From Massilia yuzhufengensis (GTDB taxonomy: Bacteria; Pseudomonadota; Gammaproteobacteria; Burkholderiales; Burkholderiaceae_D): a DNA stretch of 45,603 nucleotides. Position numbers and translations under genes: made by a program. The notes under the pieces are model-generated. The model had not been told where the DNA came from. It ran no database searches and saw only the letters and a program-made list of their open reading frames with translations. This document shows positions 33,052 through 41,334 of the stretch, piece by piece; the stretch's first letter is position 1, and the number at the start of each line of letters is the position of its first letter. Location of the stretch: assembly GCF_900112225.1 (NCBI RefSeq), contig NZ_FOLD01000039.1:1-45603 (forward strand), read 5' to 3'.

Positions 33052-33085
33052 AACGCCGACCCATGCAGGTCGGCGTTGTCGTTTC
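33052..33085 (+). terminator. terminator next to tRNA fragment (copy B)
   Basis: Perfect 10-base stem AACGCCGACC/GGTCGGCGTT around CATGCA, then GTCGTTT. Compared with the hairpin after tRNA-Phe (21767-21799), two base pairs have changed on both sides, leaving the stem intact. It probably now ends the yqhD-curA-DJ-1 transcript. Confidence 0.82.
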
Positions 33086-33155
33086 CAGCTACCAAAATGC
33101 TGTTATCCCTGGTCGGACGCCCCTCATTCTTTCCTTTCCCTGAACTCGCCCTCGA

Positions 33156-33575
33156 TCACCTGTCGTCGTTGCGCTTCGGCGCATTCTTGCCGGCGAAGGT
33201 GGAGACTGACGCTACGAGCCGATCGAACATTGCCCGCCGCAACCAGGGGAAGCCAAGCACGAAGGCCGTGGCGAAACCCGTGAACGCCGCCGGCACGACT
33301 TCGCCGCGCGACAGGAAGTTCACCAGGCACAGTGCGAGCAGGCTCACGATGAGCGGACGACGGAAAGGCTTGGGGATCAGGCCGACGACGCGCGGCTTGC
33401 CATTACGTATCCAGGGGAAACGGGCAAACAAGGCGCCAAGCATCAGCCCTGCCATGACGCGGCCAGTACCGAGAAAGTCGGCCACCACGCCGATGACAAG
33501 GAAACCGCTGTAGGTCATCGTGCTGGCCAGAGCTGCCAGCGCCAATACCACCAGTGCGATCGCCAGCCGTGGCAT
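33156..33575 (-). CDS. small multi-pass membrane protein, unknown
   Basis: A protein of 139 residues with about four hydrophobic helices: LAIALVVLALAALASTM, FLVIGVVADFLGT plus GRVMAGLMLGALF, LIVSLLALCLVNFL and AFTGFATAFVLGFPWL, with basic residues between (RNGKPRVV, KPFRR) and a hydrophilic tail. I do not recognise the family. The ATG at 33575 is chosen; a TTG-initiated extension to 33647 adds 24 residues and is possible. No Shine-Dalgarno sequence is obvious for either start. It is the first gene to the right of the repeat-bounded interval. Confidence 0.6.
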   Translation of the reverse strand: MPRLAIALVVLALAALASTMTYSGFLVIGVVADFLGTGRVMAGLMLGALFARFPWIRNGKPRVVGLIPKPFRRPLIVSLLALCLVNFLSRGEVVPAAFTGFATAFVLGFPWLRRAMFDRLVASVSTFAGKNAPKRNDDR

Positions 33576-33767
33576 GCGCCAGGCCGCTAGAACGAGGGAA
33601 CGTAGGATGAGTGTACTCCTGCAAATGGGACTGGATGTCGAGTGCAAATTTTAACAGCGTGCCTGCACAAGGGTGCGCGGGCGATCGGGTGAAGGGTGTA
33701 GGCTCGGCTTCCGATGTTAGATCGACATCTTCTTTTTGCTGACGCGAAAAATCGAAGGAGACCCGCC

Positions 33768-34745
33768 ATGTTTGAAGAACTCAGCACCACCCTTGGGCAG
33801 AAGTTTGGACTGGGCATGAATGCGCGACCCTTCCTGCAAATGTTACTAGCAAGAATCAGCGATCCGAGGCACGGCGGTTTCGCCGGTTTCGTGCAACGGC
33901 TGCGCGATGGCGGCGTGGCCGTCGATACCTGGGCGGCCACCCCGGGCGCGGAGGCGGCGCTCTCCCCTTCCGACATCGAGCGGGCCGTGGGCGACCATGA
34001 GCTGGTGCCCGACATGGCGTCGCGCTTCGGCATCGAGCGCAGCAAGGTGATCGGGGCGCTCGGCTTCGCGATCCCGGCCATCGTCGCGCGCCTGGCCAGG
34101 GGCGGCGTGGCGCCGGCCACCTTGCCGCCTGAGGCGGAGTCCTTCATCGGCAACCGCGGCGCGTGGGCGGCTGCGCCCACCATGGCCTCCCAGGCCGGCG
34201 CGGTGCAGGCGCCGGCCAGGAATTGGCTGCCGTGGATCGCGGCGGCAGTCGTTCTGCTGCTCTTGCTGGGCTACTGCAGCACGCAGCGGCGCAGCGAGCC
34301 GGTGCCGGCCGCGCCGGCGCCCGTGATCACGGAATCCGTACCGGCCCCTGGAGCGCCGGCGGCCCCTGTCCCGGACCTGGTCGTGACCGAGCCGGAAGGC
34401 GCCGCCATTGTCGCCGGCATGGCCGACGGTATCCCGGTGCTGAAGGTGTATTTCGACGTGGGCAAGACCCTGGTGTCGAGCGAGTTCAAGGAAAAGTCCG
34501 CCGACCTGGTCGCTTACCTGAACACCAATCCGAACGCCAAGGCCATCATTTCGGGCTTCAACGACCCCACCGGCGATGCGGCCGCCAACGCCAAGCTGGC
34601 AAAGGGCCGGGCCGAAGCGGTGCAGGAACAGCTGGTCGCGGCCGGCATCGCAAAGGACCGCACCCTGCTCGAAAAGCCGGCTGACACGACCGGCACCGCA
34701 CCGACCAATGCCGCCTCGCGGCGGGTGGATGTGATGCTGCGCTGA
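33768..34745 (+). CDS. DUF937/YidB-like and OmpA domain fusion protein
   Basis: Protein of 325 residues in three parts. Residues 1-110 resemble the YidB/DUF937 domain (MFEELSTTLGQKFGLG, LSPSDIERAVGDHELVPDMA, SRFGIERSKVIGALGFAIP). A transmembrane helix at 153-170 (WLPWIAAAVVLLLLLGYC) is followed by a Pro/Ala linker, and residues 215-325 are an OmpA C-terminal peptidoglycan-binding domain (VLKVYFDVGKTLVSSEFKEK, then ISGFNDPTGDAAANAKLAKG and RRVDVML). The cytoplasmic domain would be tethered to the wall through the inner membrane. GAAGGAG stands before the ATG. A terminator follows. Confidence 0.85.
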   Translation: MFEELSTTLGQKFGLGMNARPFLQMLLARISDPRHGGFAGFVQRLRDGGVAVDTWAATPGAEAALSPSDIERAVGDHELVPDMASRFGIERSKVIGALGFAIPAIVARLARGGVAPATLPPEAESFIGNRGAWAAAPTMASQAGAVQAPARNWLPWIAAAVVLLLLLGYCSTQRRSEPVPAAPAPVITESVPAPGAPAAPVPDLVVTEPEGAAIVAGMADGIPVLKVYFDVGKTLVSSEFKEKSADLVAYLNTNPNAKAIISGFNDPTGDAAANAKLAKGRAEAVQEQLVAAGIAKDRTLLEKPADTTGTAPTNAASRRVDVMLR

Positions 34746-34768
34746 GCCCAGTCGCCGGAGCGCCCCCC

Positions 34769-34798
34769 AAACGCCGGTCCCGCGAGGCCGGCGTTTTT
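34769..34798 (+). terminator. terminator of the OmpA-fusion gene
   Basis: Stem AACGCCGG/CCGGCGTT with loop TCCCGCGAGG and a following T run, 24 bases after the stop of the gene. Confidence 0.85.
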
Positions 34799-34942
34799 CG
34801 TTAGCAGCCAGGCCACGTGCTGATCGACTCACTGTTGAACCGCTGTTTGCCCGATAAATGCGGTGCATCGCTGGACGCTCTGCTGGTTTTTACCTATCTT
34901 CCAATACAACACCGGTACAAATCTCTCACAACGGAGCTCAAC

Positions 34943-35398
34943 ATGAAAAAACTCGTACTCGCAGCAATGATGGCCGCTTCCTTTACCGCCGCACAGGCTG
35001 CCGACATCGTCGACACCGCCAAGTCGGCCGGCAGCTTCAACACCCTGGTCGCGGCCGTGCAGGCAGCCGGCCTGGTCGACACCCTGAAAGGCCCAGGCCC
35101 GTTCACCGTCTTCGCGCCGACCGACGAGGCCTTCGCCAAGATCCCGAAAGCCAAGCTCGATGCGCTGCTGAAGGATAAAGCGGCCTTGACCAAGGTCCTG
35201 ACCTACCACGTGGTGCCAGGCAAAGTGATGGCCGCCAGCGTCAAGCCGGGTGCGGTCAAGACGGTCGAGGGCAGCAGCCTGATGGTCAGCGCCAAGGGCG
35301 GCACCGTCATGGTCGACAAGGCCAAGGTCGTCAAGACCGATGTGGAGGCGGACAATGGCGTCATTCACGTCATCGACTCGGTGATCATGCCGAAGTAA
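34943..35398 (+). CDS. fasciclin domain protein, exported
   Basis: Secreted protein of 151 residues with a signal peptide (cleavage after AAQA, about residue 19) and a single fasciclin (FAS1) domain. The two conserved FAS1 boxes are GPFTVFAPTDEAFAKIP and GVIHVIDSVIMP, and LTYHVVPGKV is also typical. FAS1 domains mediate adhesion or matrix contact; many bacteria encode such small single-domain versions. ACGGAG precedes the start. It stands alone, separated by terminators or gaps from its neighbours. Confidence 0.95.
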   Translation: MKKLVLAAMMAASFTAAQAADIVDTAKSAGSFNTLVAAVQAAGLVDTLKGPGPFTVFAPTDEAFAKIPKAKLDALLKDKAALTKVLTYHVVPGKVMAASVKPGAVKTVEGSSLMVSAKGGTVMVDKAKVVKTDVEADNGVIHVIDSVIMPK

Positions 35399-35472
35399 GC
35401 CAGGGCCGCAGGGGGCGTGTGCCGTCAGGTATGGCGGCGCGCCATCCCCCTGCGATTGCTCCAGTTTTTTGA

Positions 35473-36609
35473 CTAGTTCGGCTCTTGCAACCAAGACTTC
35501 AGTCGTCCTGGCGCCTTCAACTCCACCAGATCACGCTCGATCCCGGCAATCTGTTGGCGTATCCCGACGATGTCGGCTTTGAGCATGTCCAGCATCGATT
35601 CCGGAGTCAGACGCTTGACCGGAACTTCCGGCTGATACATTGCCGCCTCGTTCACGAATTGCGCGATTTCCAGCTCGGTTAGCCGCAATTGTTCCTTCAA
35701 AAGCTTGTTATAGTGCGCCAGCTCTTTCTCAGGCAAGTGTGAGACCATGCCGCGCTGCTCGAGCTCAATCCGGAATGCTAGCAAGGCCGGCAGATCCCCA
35801 GCAGCGTGGGCAGCCTCCGCGCGCTGAATGAATTCCACCTTCGCGGCGGACGACGCTTCACCTGGTGCGGGGCTGGCGTTGAACGCGTCCGCCAGCTCAC
35901 GATAGAGGGCCCCCATCGCTTCGGCCACCTTTTCCTCAAGCAGGATGCGCGCTCGCTCTGCCCTGGCGGACGCTGCCAATAAGCTGCGCTGGCGTGCCGG
36001 CTCGCCCGTCTCTTCTGCCACGATCAGTGCACGGACGACCTCTCGGTTCTCCTCGCTACGCAGGTCGAGGTCGCCAATATCGAGGTCGTGGACCCTCTGC
36101 ATGAGTTCAGCGAACTCCGCGTGCTGGCCAGCGTACTCGGCGTCGTCCTCGCTGAAGTCGTCGTACAGTTCGAACACGTCGAGGTCGTCGTCGTCGTCGT
36201 CGTCGTCGTCCTCGTCGTCCTCGTCGTCCTCGTTCTCATCGAGGCCCGAGTGCCGCGCGCAAACCTGTTCGAGCTCGGCATCGTCTTCCTGGTCTAGCAG
36301 GTCCAGTGCCAGCTCGACTATGAGATCCGAGAGGTCTTCACGCTCCGCTTCGTCCAGGCTGGCTTCTTCACTTAACTGGTCGAGGCGCAGCGCAAGCTGC
36401 TTCAGCAGAGCATCATTCACCTGCTTCAAGGGCAGGAATTCTTTCGCACCCAGCTCGCGCCTGTCGCTCGACGCCTGGCGCCATGTCTCCGCAAGCAGCT
36501 TGGCCGCATGTAGTTTGCCGACGAGCGCGTCGAACTGCTTGCGTCCGCGCGACGTTGTCCCTGAACCCAGATTCAACGGAGTATGTGCAGTACGTTTTTT
36601 TGAAGACAT
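35473..36609 (-). CDS. acidic protein resembling DnaJ-like proteins, no HPD
   Basis: Protein of 378 residues, strongly acidic in the middle (about 125-155), with nine consecutive Asp. The N-terminal part (FDALVGKLHAAKLLAETWRQ, EREDLSDLIVELALDLLDQE, AELEQVCARHSG) and the C-terminal part (MGALYRELADAFNASPAPGE, then AAHAAGDLPALLAFRIELEQ and LAHYNKLLKEQLRLTELE) resemble proteins in betaproteobacteria annotated as J-domain chaperones. At the place where I would expect the HPD motif this protein reads NAS. So it may be a J-like protein that no longer binds Hsp70 in the usual way. The assignment is from memory of the family pattern. The ATG at 36609 is chosen on the MSSKKRT start. Confidence 0.55.
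   Translation of the reverse strand: MSSKKRTAHTPLNLGSGTTSRGRKQFDALVGKLHAAKLLAETWRQASSDRRELGAKEFLPLKQVNDALLKQLALRLDQLSEEASLDEAEREDLSDLIVELALDLLDQEDDAELEQVCARHSGLDENEDDEDDEDDDDDDDDDLDVFELYDDFSEDDAEYAGQHAEFAELMQRVHDLDIGDLDLRSEENREVVRALIVAEETGEPARQRSLLAASARAERARILLEEKVAEAMGALYRELADAFNASPAPGEASSAAKVEFIQRAEAAHAAGDLPALLAFRIELEQRGMVSHLPEKELAHYNKLLKEQLRLTELEIAQFVNEAAMYQPEVPVKRLTPESMLDMLKADIVGIRQQIAGIERDLVELKAPGRLKSWLQEPN
36184..36233. repeat. GTC trinucleotide microsatellite
   Basis: Nine GTC units in a row, followed by CTCGTCGTC-type repeats. It encodes the poly-Asp stretch of the acidic protein on the minus strand. Slippage would change length in steps of three bases and keep the frame. Confidence 0.9.
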
Positions 36610-36773
36610 GATGATTTCTAATAATTTGAATTGCCGGTGAGGTCCCGGCCTCCACGGAAGAGAGCGCATGGTGCGCGTTGCGCACAAGCTCCGGTTGGCG
36701 CGCACGCAAAGCTTGACGATCGACTTTTCTGAACCATACTGAAAAGCCCGCCCCACCTCTTCCGGAGACGATC

Positions 36774-37217
36774 ATGCACGAGCAGCAGAATGTCGAACTG
36801 GTCCAGCAATGCTATGCCGACTACGGCAACGGCGACATCGACCACCTGCTCGGGTGCATGACGCCCGACGTCGACTGGGAGGTGGCGAGCGTGCCCGGGG
36901 TCGAATTCTCGGGCAAGCGCCAGGGCTGCGACAAGGTGCGGGAATTTTTCAGGCTCACGAGCGAACAACAAACCATCCGCTCCTTCACCCCCCATGAATT
37001 CATCGCCCAGGGCGACAAGGTGGTCGTGCTCGGCCACGGCGCCTGGACCGCCACCGGCACCGGCCTGGACTTCGAAAGCGACTGGGTGCATGTCTTCACC
37101 CTCAGGGACGGCAAGATCGCCGCCTTCCGCGAATTCATGGACGTCCATTTCGCCGTCGAGGCCTACCAATGCTATCCGCTAGGGGTGCGCACGCCGGCCG
37201 CCGCGGCGCCGCATTGA
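36774..37217 (+). CDS. NTF2-like/SnoaL protein 1
   Basis: NTF2-fold protein of 147 residues: NVELVQQCYADYGNGDIDHL, PDVDWEVA, GDKVVVLGHGAW and the final-strand region HVFTLRDGKIAAFREFMD are typical of the SnoaL-like/ketosteroid-isomerase group. Such proteins bind or isomerise small hydrophobic molecules, but the function cannot be told from sequence. It resembles the second NTF2-like protein of this window (40831-41274, also 147 residues) in GDKVVV and in the overall layout. CCGGAGACG precedes the ATG. A terminator follows. Confidence 0.8.
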   Translation: MHEQQNVELVQQCYADYGNGDIDHLLGCMTPDVDWEVASVPGVEFSGKRQGCDKVREFFRLTSEQQTIRSFTPHEFIAQGDKVVVLGHGAWTATGTGLDFESDWVHVFTLRDGKIAAFREFMDVHFAVEAYQCYPLGVRTPAAAAPH

Positions 37218-37236
37218 GGCCCGCCACGAGCGCAAA

Positions 37237-37267
37237 AGAAACGCCAACCGGACGGTTGGCGTTTTGC
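37237..37267. terminator. bidirectional terminator
   Basis: Stem AACGCCAACC/GGTTGGCGTT around GGAC, with AAAAGA on one side and TTTTG on the other. It serves both the NTF2-like gene on the plus strand and the M13 peptidase gene on the minus strand, whose 3' ends face each other here. Confidence 0.85.
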
Positions 37268-37293
37268 TGTGCAGGACCTGCGCGCGCGCCTGC

Positions 37294-39369
37294 TTACCAG
37301 AAGATGACGCGGTCCTTCGGCTCCAGGTACATCTTGTCGCCCGGCTTGACCTCGAAGGCTTCGTAGAAGCCCGGGTGGTTGCGCAGGCTGCCGTTGACGC
37401 GGAACTCGGACGGCGAATGCGGATCGGATTTCACCTGCGAGATCAGCGCCGCATCGCGCGCCTTGCCCTTGCGTGCCTGCGACAGGCCCATGAACAGGCG
37501 CTGTTCGGCGGTGAAGCCGTCGATCACAGGGCCCGGCTTGCCCTTCAGGTAGATCTTGTAGGCGCGGCTGGCCATGATGGCGCCGGCGTTGTCGGCGATG
37601 TTCTCGCCCAGGGTCAGTTCGCCGTTCACATTGTAGCCCGGCAGCGGGCTGTAGCCGGCGTACTGGGCAACCAGCACTTTGCCGCGCGCGGCGAATTTTT
37701 CCGCATCTTCCTTGGTCCACCAGTTGCGCAGGTTGCCGTCGCCGTCGAACTGCGAGCCCTTGTCGTCGAAGGCGTGGCTGATCTCGTGGCCGATCGAGAT
37801 CCCCACCGAGCCGTAGTTCACCGCCGGTTCGGCGTCGGCGTCGTACAGCGGGTATTGCAGGCGCGCCGCCGGGAACACCACCTCGTTGAGCGTCGGGCTG
37901 TAATAGGCGTTGACGGTCTGCGGCGACATGCTCCACACGCTGCGGTCGACCGGCTTGCCAAGGCGGTTCACCTGGTACTCGTGGCCGAATTCGCGCGAGC
38001 GCATCACGTTGCCCACCAGGTCGCCGCGCACGACCTTGAGCTTGCCGTAGTCGCGCCACTTGTCGGGGTAGCCGATTTTGACGTTGATCTTCGAGAGCTT
38101 GACCTGGGCCTGCTTTTTCGTCTCCGGCGACATCCAGTCGAGCGTTTCGATGCCCTCGCCAAAGGCGGTGATGAAGTTCTTTGCCATGTCCAGCACCTGC
38201 TGCTTGCGCTCGGCCGGGAAGTGCTGGGCCACGTACACCTTGCCCACCACTTCGCTCAGGTTGCGGTTGATCTCGGCGATGGCGCGCTTGTCGAGCGGGC
38301 GGTTCTCCTTGGCGCCGGAGAGCACGGTGCCGCGGAAGGCGAAACTCTCGTCGACAAACGCCTGCGACAGGTAGGGCGCGTAGGCGCTGAGCAGGCGGAA
38401 TTCGAAGTAAGGCTTCCAGGTTTCCAGCGGCGTGGCGGCGATGAGTTTATCCAGCGCGGCCAGGTAGGACGGCTGGTTGACGATCACCGACGTGGCCGAT
38501 CCGGCGCCGGTGCCCTTCAGGTAAGTGGTCCAGTCGAAGCCCGGCAGCAGCTTGCGCAGCTCGGCCAGGCTCATCTTGTTGTAGCGCTTGACCGGGTCGC
38601 GGTTCTCGACCTTGGTCCACTGGGCGCGCGCGATCTCGGTTTCCAGCGCCACGATCTGCTGCGCCTTGGCGGCGGCATCCTGGTGGCCGGCCAGGGCCAG
38701 CATCTTCTCGATGTGGGCCTGGTATTTGGCGCGGATGTCCTTCAGGCGCGCGTCGTCGGTGGCGAGGTAGTAGTCGCGGTCCGGCATGCCCAGCCCCGAC
38801 TGCGAGATGCCGACGATGTAGCGGGTGGAATCCTTGTTGTCCTGGCCGACGTACATGTCGAGTGGCGCGTCGGCGCCGATACGGGCGAAGCGCGCCATCA
38901 GCGAAGCCATCGCGCGCTTGTCCTTGAGTGCGGCGACGCGCGCCAGCTCGCCCTTGAGCGGGGCCAGGCCCAGTGCATCGCGGCGCGCCTGGTCGACGTA
39001 GCTGGTGTAGAAGTCGCCCATCTTCTGCGCGTCCGAGCCGGCCGCCGCGTTCTTCTGGGCGGCGGCGCCTTCGACGATGGTGCGGATCTGCTGCTCGACG
39101 CGGTCTTGCGCGATATTGAAGGCGCCCCAGCTGGAGCGGTCGGACGGGATGTCGACGTCCTTCATCCAGGTGCCCTGGGTGTAGCGGAAGAAGTCGTCCT
39201 GTGCCCGCACGTTGCGGTCCATCGCGGCAATCTCGATGCCCGAGGTGCTGCCCGCGGCGGCCGCCGGCGCTGCCGTCGCGGTCTTGGCCGCCGTGGTGTC
39301 GTGGGCCCCGGCATGGGCCGCTACCAGGAACAGCCCTGCGATCACACTGCTGCACACGCTACGCTTCAT
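37294..39369 (-). CDS. M13 family zinc metallopeptidase (PepO-like)
   Basis: Neprilysin-type endopeptidase of 691 residues with a signal peptide (cut after AGAHD, about residue 23), so periplasmic or secreted. The zinc site is HEISH in GHEISHAFDDKGSQFDGDGN (about residue 527), the third ligand lies in GENIADNAGAIMA (about 586), and the substrate-binding NAYYSPTLNEVVFPAARL is intact. The family C-terminal CRVW is replaced by RVIFW, not unusual in bacteria. It is encoded singly, with a shared terminator downstream. Confidence 0.95.
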   Translation of the reverse strand: MKRSVCSSVIAGLFLVAAHAGAHDTTAAKTATAAPAAAAGSTSGIEIAAMDRNVRAQDDFFRYTQGTWMKDVDIPSDRSSWGAFNIAQDRVEQQIRTIVEGAAAQKNAAAGSDAQKMGDFYTSYVDQARRDALGLAPLKGELARVAALKDKRAMASLMARFARIGADAPLDMYVGQDNKDSTRYIVGISQSGLGMPDRDYYLATDDARLKDIRAKYQAHIEKMLALAGHQDAAAKAQQIVALETEIARAQWTKVENRDPVKRYNKMSLAELRKLLPGFDWTTYLKGTGAGSATSVIVNQPSYLAALDKLIAATPLETWKPYFEFRLLSAYAPYLSQAFVDESFAFRGTVLSGAKENRPLDKRAIAEINRNLSEVVGKVYVAQHFPAERKQQVLDMAKNFITAFGEGIETLDWMSPETKKQAQVKLSKINVKIGYPDKWRDYGKLKVVRGDLVGNVMRSREFGHEYQVNRLGKPVDRSVWSMSPQTVNAYYSPTLNEVVFPAARLQYPLYDADAEPAVNYGSVGISIGHEISHAFDDKGSQFDGDGNLRNWWTKEDAEKFAARGKVLVAQYAGYSPLPGYNVNGELTLGENIADNAGAIMASRAYKIYLKGKPGPVIDGFTAEQRLFMGLSQARKGKARDAALISQVKSDPHSPSEFRVNGSLRNHPGFYEAFEVKPGDKMYLEPKDRVIFW

Positions 39370-39503
39370 CTCTCACTCCTGTTGTTGGAAACCGGTCGAT
39401 CCTAATCCAACTGGAGGCGCGCTGCCAAGGCCATTTTTGTATGCATGTTGTTTGCACAAGGCCCGTCAATACGGGCGCCATGCAAGATTGCCGGATGCCG
39501 GAT

Positions 39504-40646
39504 TCACTTCGCCCGCACCACCTCCAGCTTGGCCTTCTTGCCCTTGCGGTAGGTGTACAAGGTCATCGCCGCGTTGCGCAGGTCGCCCTTGGCGTCGAAG
39601 GCGATGGTGCCGGTAACGCCTTCGTGGGTGATGGCGCGCAGCGCCGGCAGCACGCGCGCCGGTTCCAGCGACTGCGCCTTCTGCATCGCGGCGGCCACCA
39701 TCATCACCGCGTCGTAGGCGTAGGGACCGTAGGTTTCCACCGGTGTCTTGAAGCGCTGGCGGAAGCGTTCCGCGAAGGCCGTGTAGGCAGTCTCCTGGGC
39801 GCCGGTCACGCCGCCCGCCACCGCACAGAACACCTTATCATCTCCCAGCGCGTCGCCCGCCAGCAGCGGCAGCTTTTCGGAACAGACGCCATCGCCCGAC
39901 ACCAGCCTGGCCTGCAGGCCGAGGGTCTTCATCTGCTTGAGCATGGGGCCGGCCACGGCATCCATGCCGCCGTAAAACACCACGTCGGGCCGATGGCCGC
40001 GGATCTGGGTCAGGATGGCGTTGAAGTCGGTCGCCTTGTCGTTGGTGAACTGGCGGCTGACGATGGCCGCCCCGCCGCTGCTGCGCACTTCCTTCACGAA
40101 CTGGTCGGCCAGGCCCTGGCCGAAGGCCGTGCGGTCGTCGATGACGGCGATCTTCTTCGCCTTGAGCGTGCCGAGCGCATAGCGCGCCAGCGTACGCCCG
40201 ATCAGGTTGTCGTTCGCCACGACCCGGAAAGCGGTCGGGTAGCCCTGCTGGGTGTACAGCGGCGTGGTCGCGGCCGGCGAGATCTGGGGAATGCCGGCGC
40301 CGGCGTAGATTTTCGATGCCGGGACCGTGGTGCCGGAATTGAGGTGTCCGACCACCGCCGCCACCTTGTTGTCGACCAGCTTCTGCGCCACCGCCGTTCC
40401 GGTCTTGGGATCGGCGGCATCGTCTTCCGCCACCAGCACCCAGGTAAGCTTCTTGCCGCCCAGCGTGACGCCTTTGGCGTTGAGGTCTTCGATGGCCAGG
40501 CGGGCGCCATGTTCGATGTCCTTGCCCTGGTGGGCGCCGGGACCGGACAGCGGGGAGGCGGTGCCGATCTTGACTTCGGTTTGTGCGTGGACGGCCGGCG
40601 CGGCGGCGAGCGACAGGATGGACAGGATGACAGCGGCAGAACGCAT
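39504..40646 (-). CDS. LivJ-like branched-chain amino acid binding protein
   Basis: Periplasmic binding protein of 380 residues, type I fold, of the LivJ/LivK family. Signal peptide ends at AVHAQ (about residue 20). The mature start TEVKIGTASPLSGPGAHQGK, VVGHLNSGTTVPASKIY and FRVVANDNLIGRTLARY are characteristic. It normally delivers leucine, isoleucine, valine or aromatic compounds to a LivHMGF permease, but no permease or ATPase genes are adjacent. The ATG at 40646 is chosen over an upstream in-frame start. Confidence 0.93.
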   Translation of the reverse strand: MRSAAVILSILSLAAAPAVHAQTEVKIGTASPLSGPGAHQGKDIEHGARLAIEDLNAKGVTLGGKKLTWVLVAEDDAADPKTGTAVAQKLVDNKVAAVVGHLNSGTTVPASKIYAGAGIPQISPAATTPLYTQQGYPTAFRVVANDNLIGRTLARYALGTLKAKKIAVIDDRTAFGQGLADQFVKEVRSSGGAAIVSRQFTNDKATDFNAILTQIRGHRPDVVFYGGMDAVAGPMLKQMKTLGLQARLVSGDGVCSEKLPLLAGDALGDDKVFCAVAGGVTGAQETAYTAFAERFRQRFKTPVETYGPYAYDAVMMVAAAMQKAQSLEPARVLPALRAITHEGVTGTIAFDAKGDLRNAAMTLYTYRKGKKAKLEVVRAK

Positions 40647-40830
40647 GGCGGCCTTTCTCGAATGGATGCGTTCGATTGTACTGCCTCGGACTGCCGGGCC
40701 GGGGCAGCGCACAGCCTGGGTGCGCTTGAAATCCCCCTGCGCCGCACTAAGCTGAAGCTATCGGCACAGCGCCCCAGGGCCGGTTCATCAAGGAAAACCC
40801 ATCGAGGAGGAACGCATTACGGAGGACATC

Positions 40831-41274
40831 ATGAGCACGCAAGAAAACAAACGGATGGTATTGGAGGCCTACCAGCTGTTCAAGGCCGGGGACATCCCCA
40901 GCCTGCTGGACCGCTACGCCGACAATGCCGAATGGATCGGACCGGAATCGGACATCGTCCCCTTCGCCGGCCGTTACCATGGCAAGGCGGGCATCGCGCA
41001 GTTCTTCCGCAAGCTCGGCGATGCCTCGGAAGCGACCCGGTTCGAGGTCCGGGACTGCATCGCCGAAGGCGACAAAGTGGTCGTCATCGGGGAAGCCACC
41101 TGGCGCATCCGGGCCACCGGAACCACCTACGACACGCCATGGACCCACCTGCTCACGATACGTGAAGGCAAGGTGGCCAGGTTCGAAACCATCTACGACG
41201 TCAAGGCGACCGAGATGGCGTTCAGCCCGGACATGCGGGCACAAGCGGGCTCTGGCGCCCCGCTGCACCACTGA
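40831..41274 (+). CDS. NTF2-like/SnoaL protein 2
   Basis: NTF2-fold protein of 147 residues: MVLEAYQLFKAGDIPSLLDR, NAEWIGPES, GDKVVVIGEATWR and THLLTIREGKVARFETIYD. The layout matches NTF2-like protein 1 (36774-37217) at similar length, though sequence similarity is modest; they may be distant paralogs. Function unknown. GAGGACATC precedes the ATG. It is divergent from the LivJ-like gene. Confidence 0.8.
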   Translation: MSTQENKRMVLEAYQLFKAGDIPSLLDRYADNAEWIGPESDIVPFAGRYHGKAGIAQFFRKLGDASEATRFEVRDCIAEGDKVVVIGEATWRIRATGTTYDTPWTHLLTIREGKVARFETIYDVKATEMAFSPDMRAQAGSGAPLHH

Positions 41275-41334
41275 AAGTGCATACGCCAGCGGGACGCCCA
41301 GTGCGAGCGTCTCGCCCGGGGGGGGCGTGCAGCC

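Noticed and set aside
36184..36233. Short tandem repeat considered as a CRISPR-like array
   Set aside because: Three-base units without spacers, lying in a coding frame; it is a microsatellite. No CRISPR array or cas gene is seen in the window.
37264..39405. 713-codon plus-strand frame antisense to the M13 peptidase
   Set aside because: High GC third positions leave the opposite strand open; the product has no recognisable domain and the minus strand encodes an intact peptidase.
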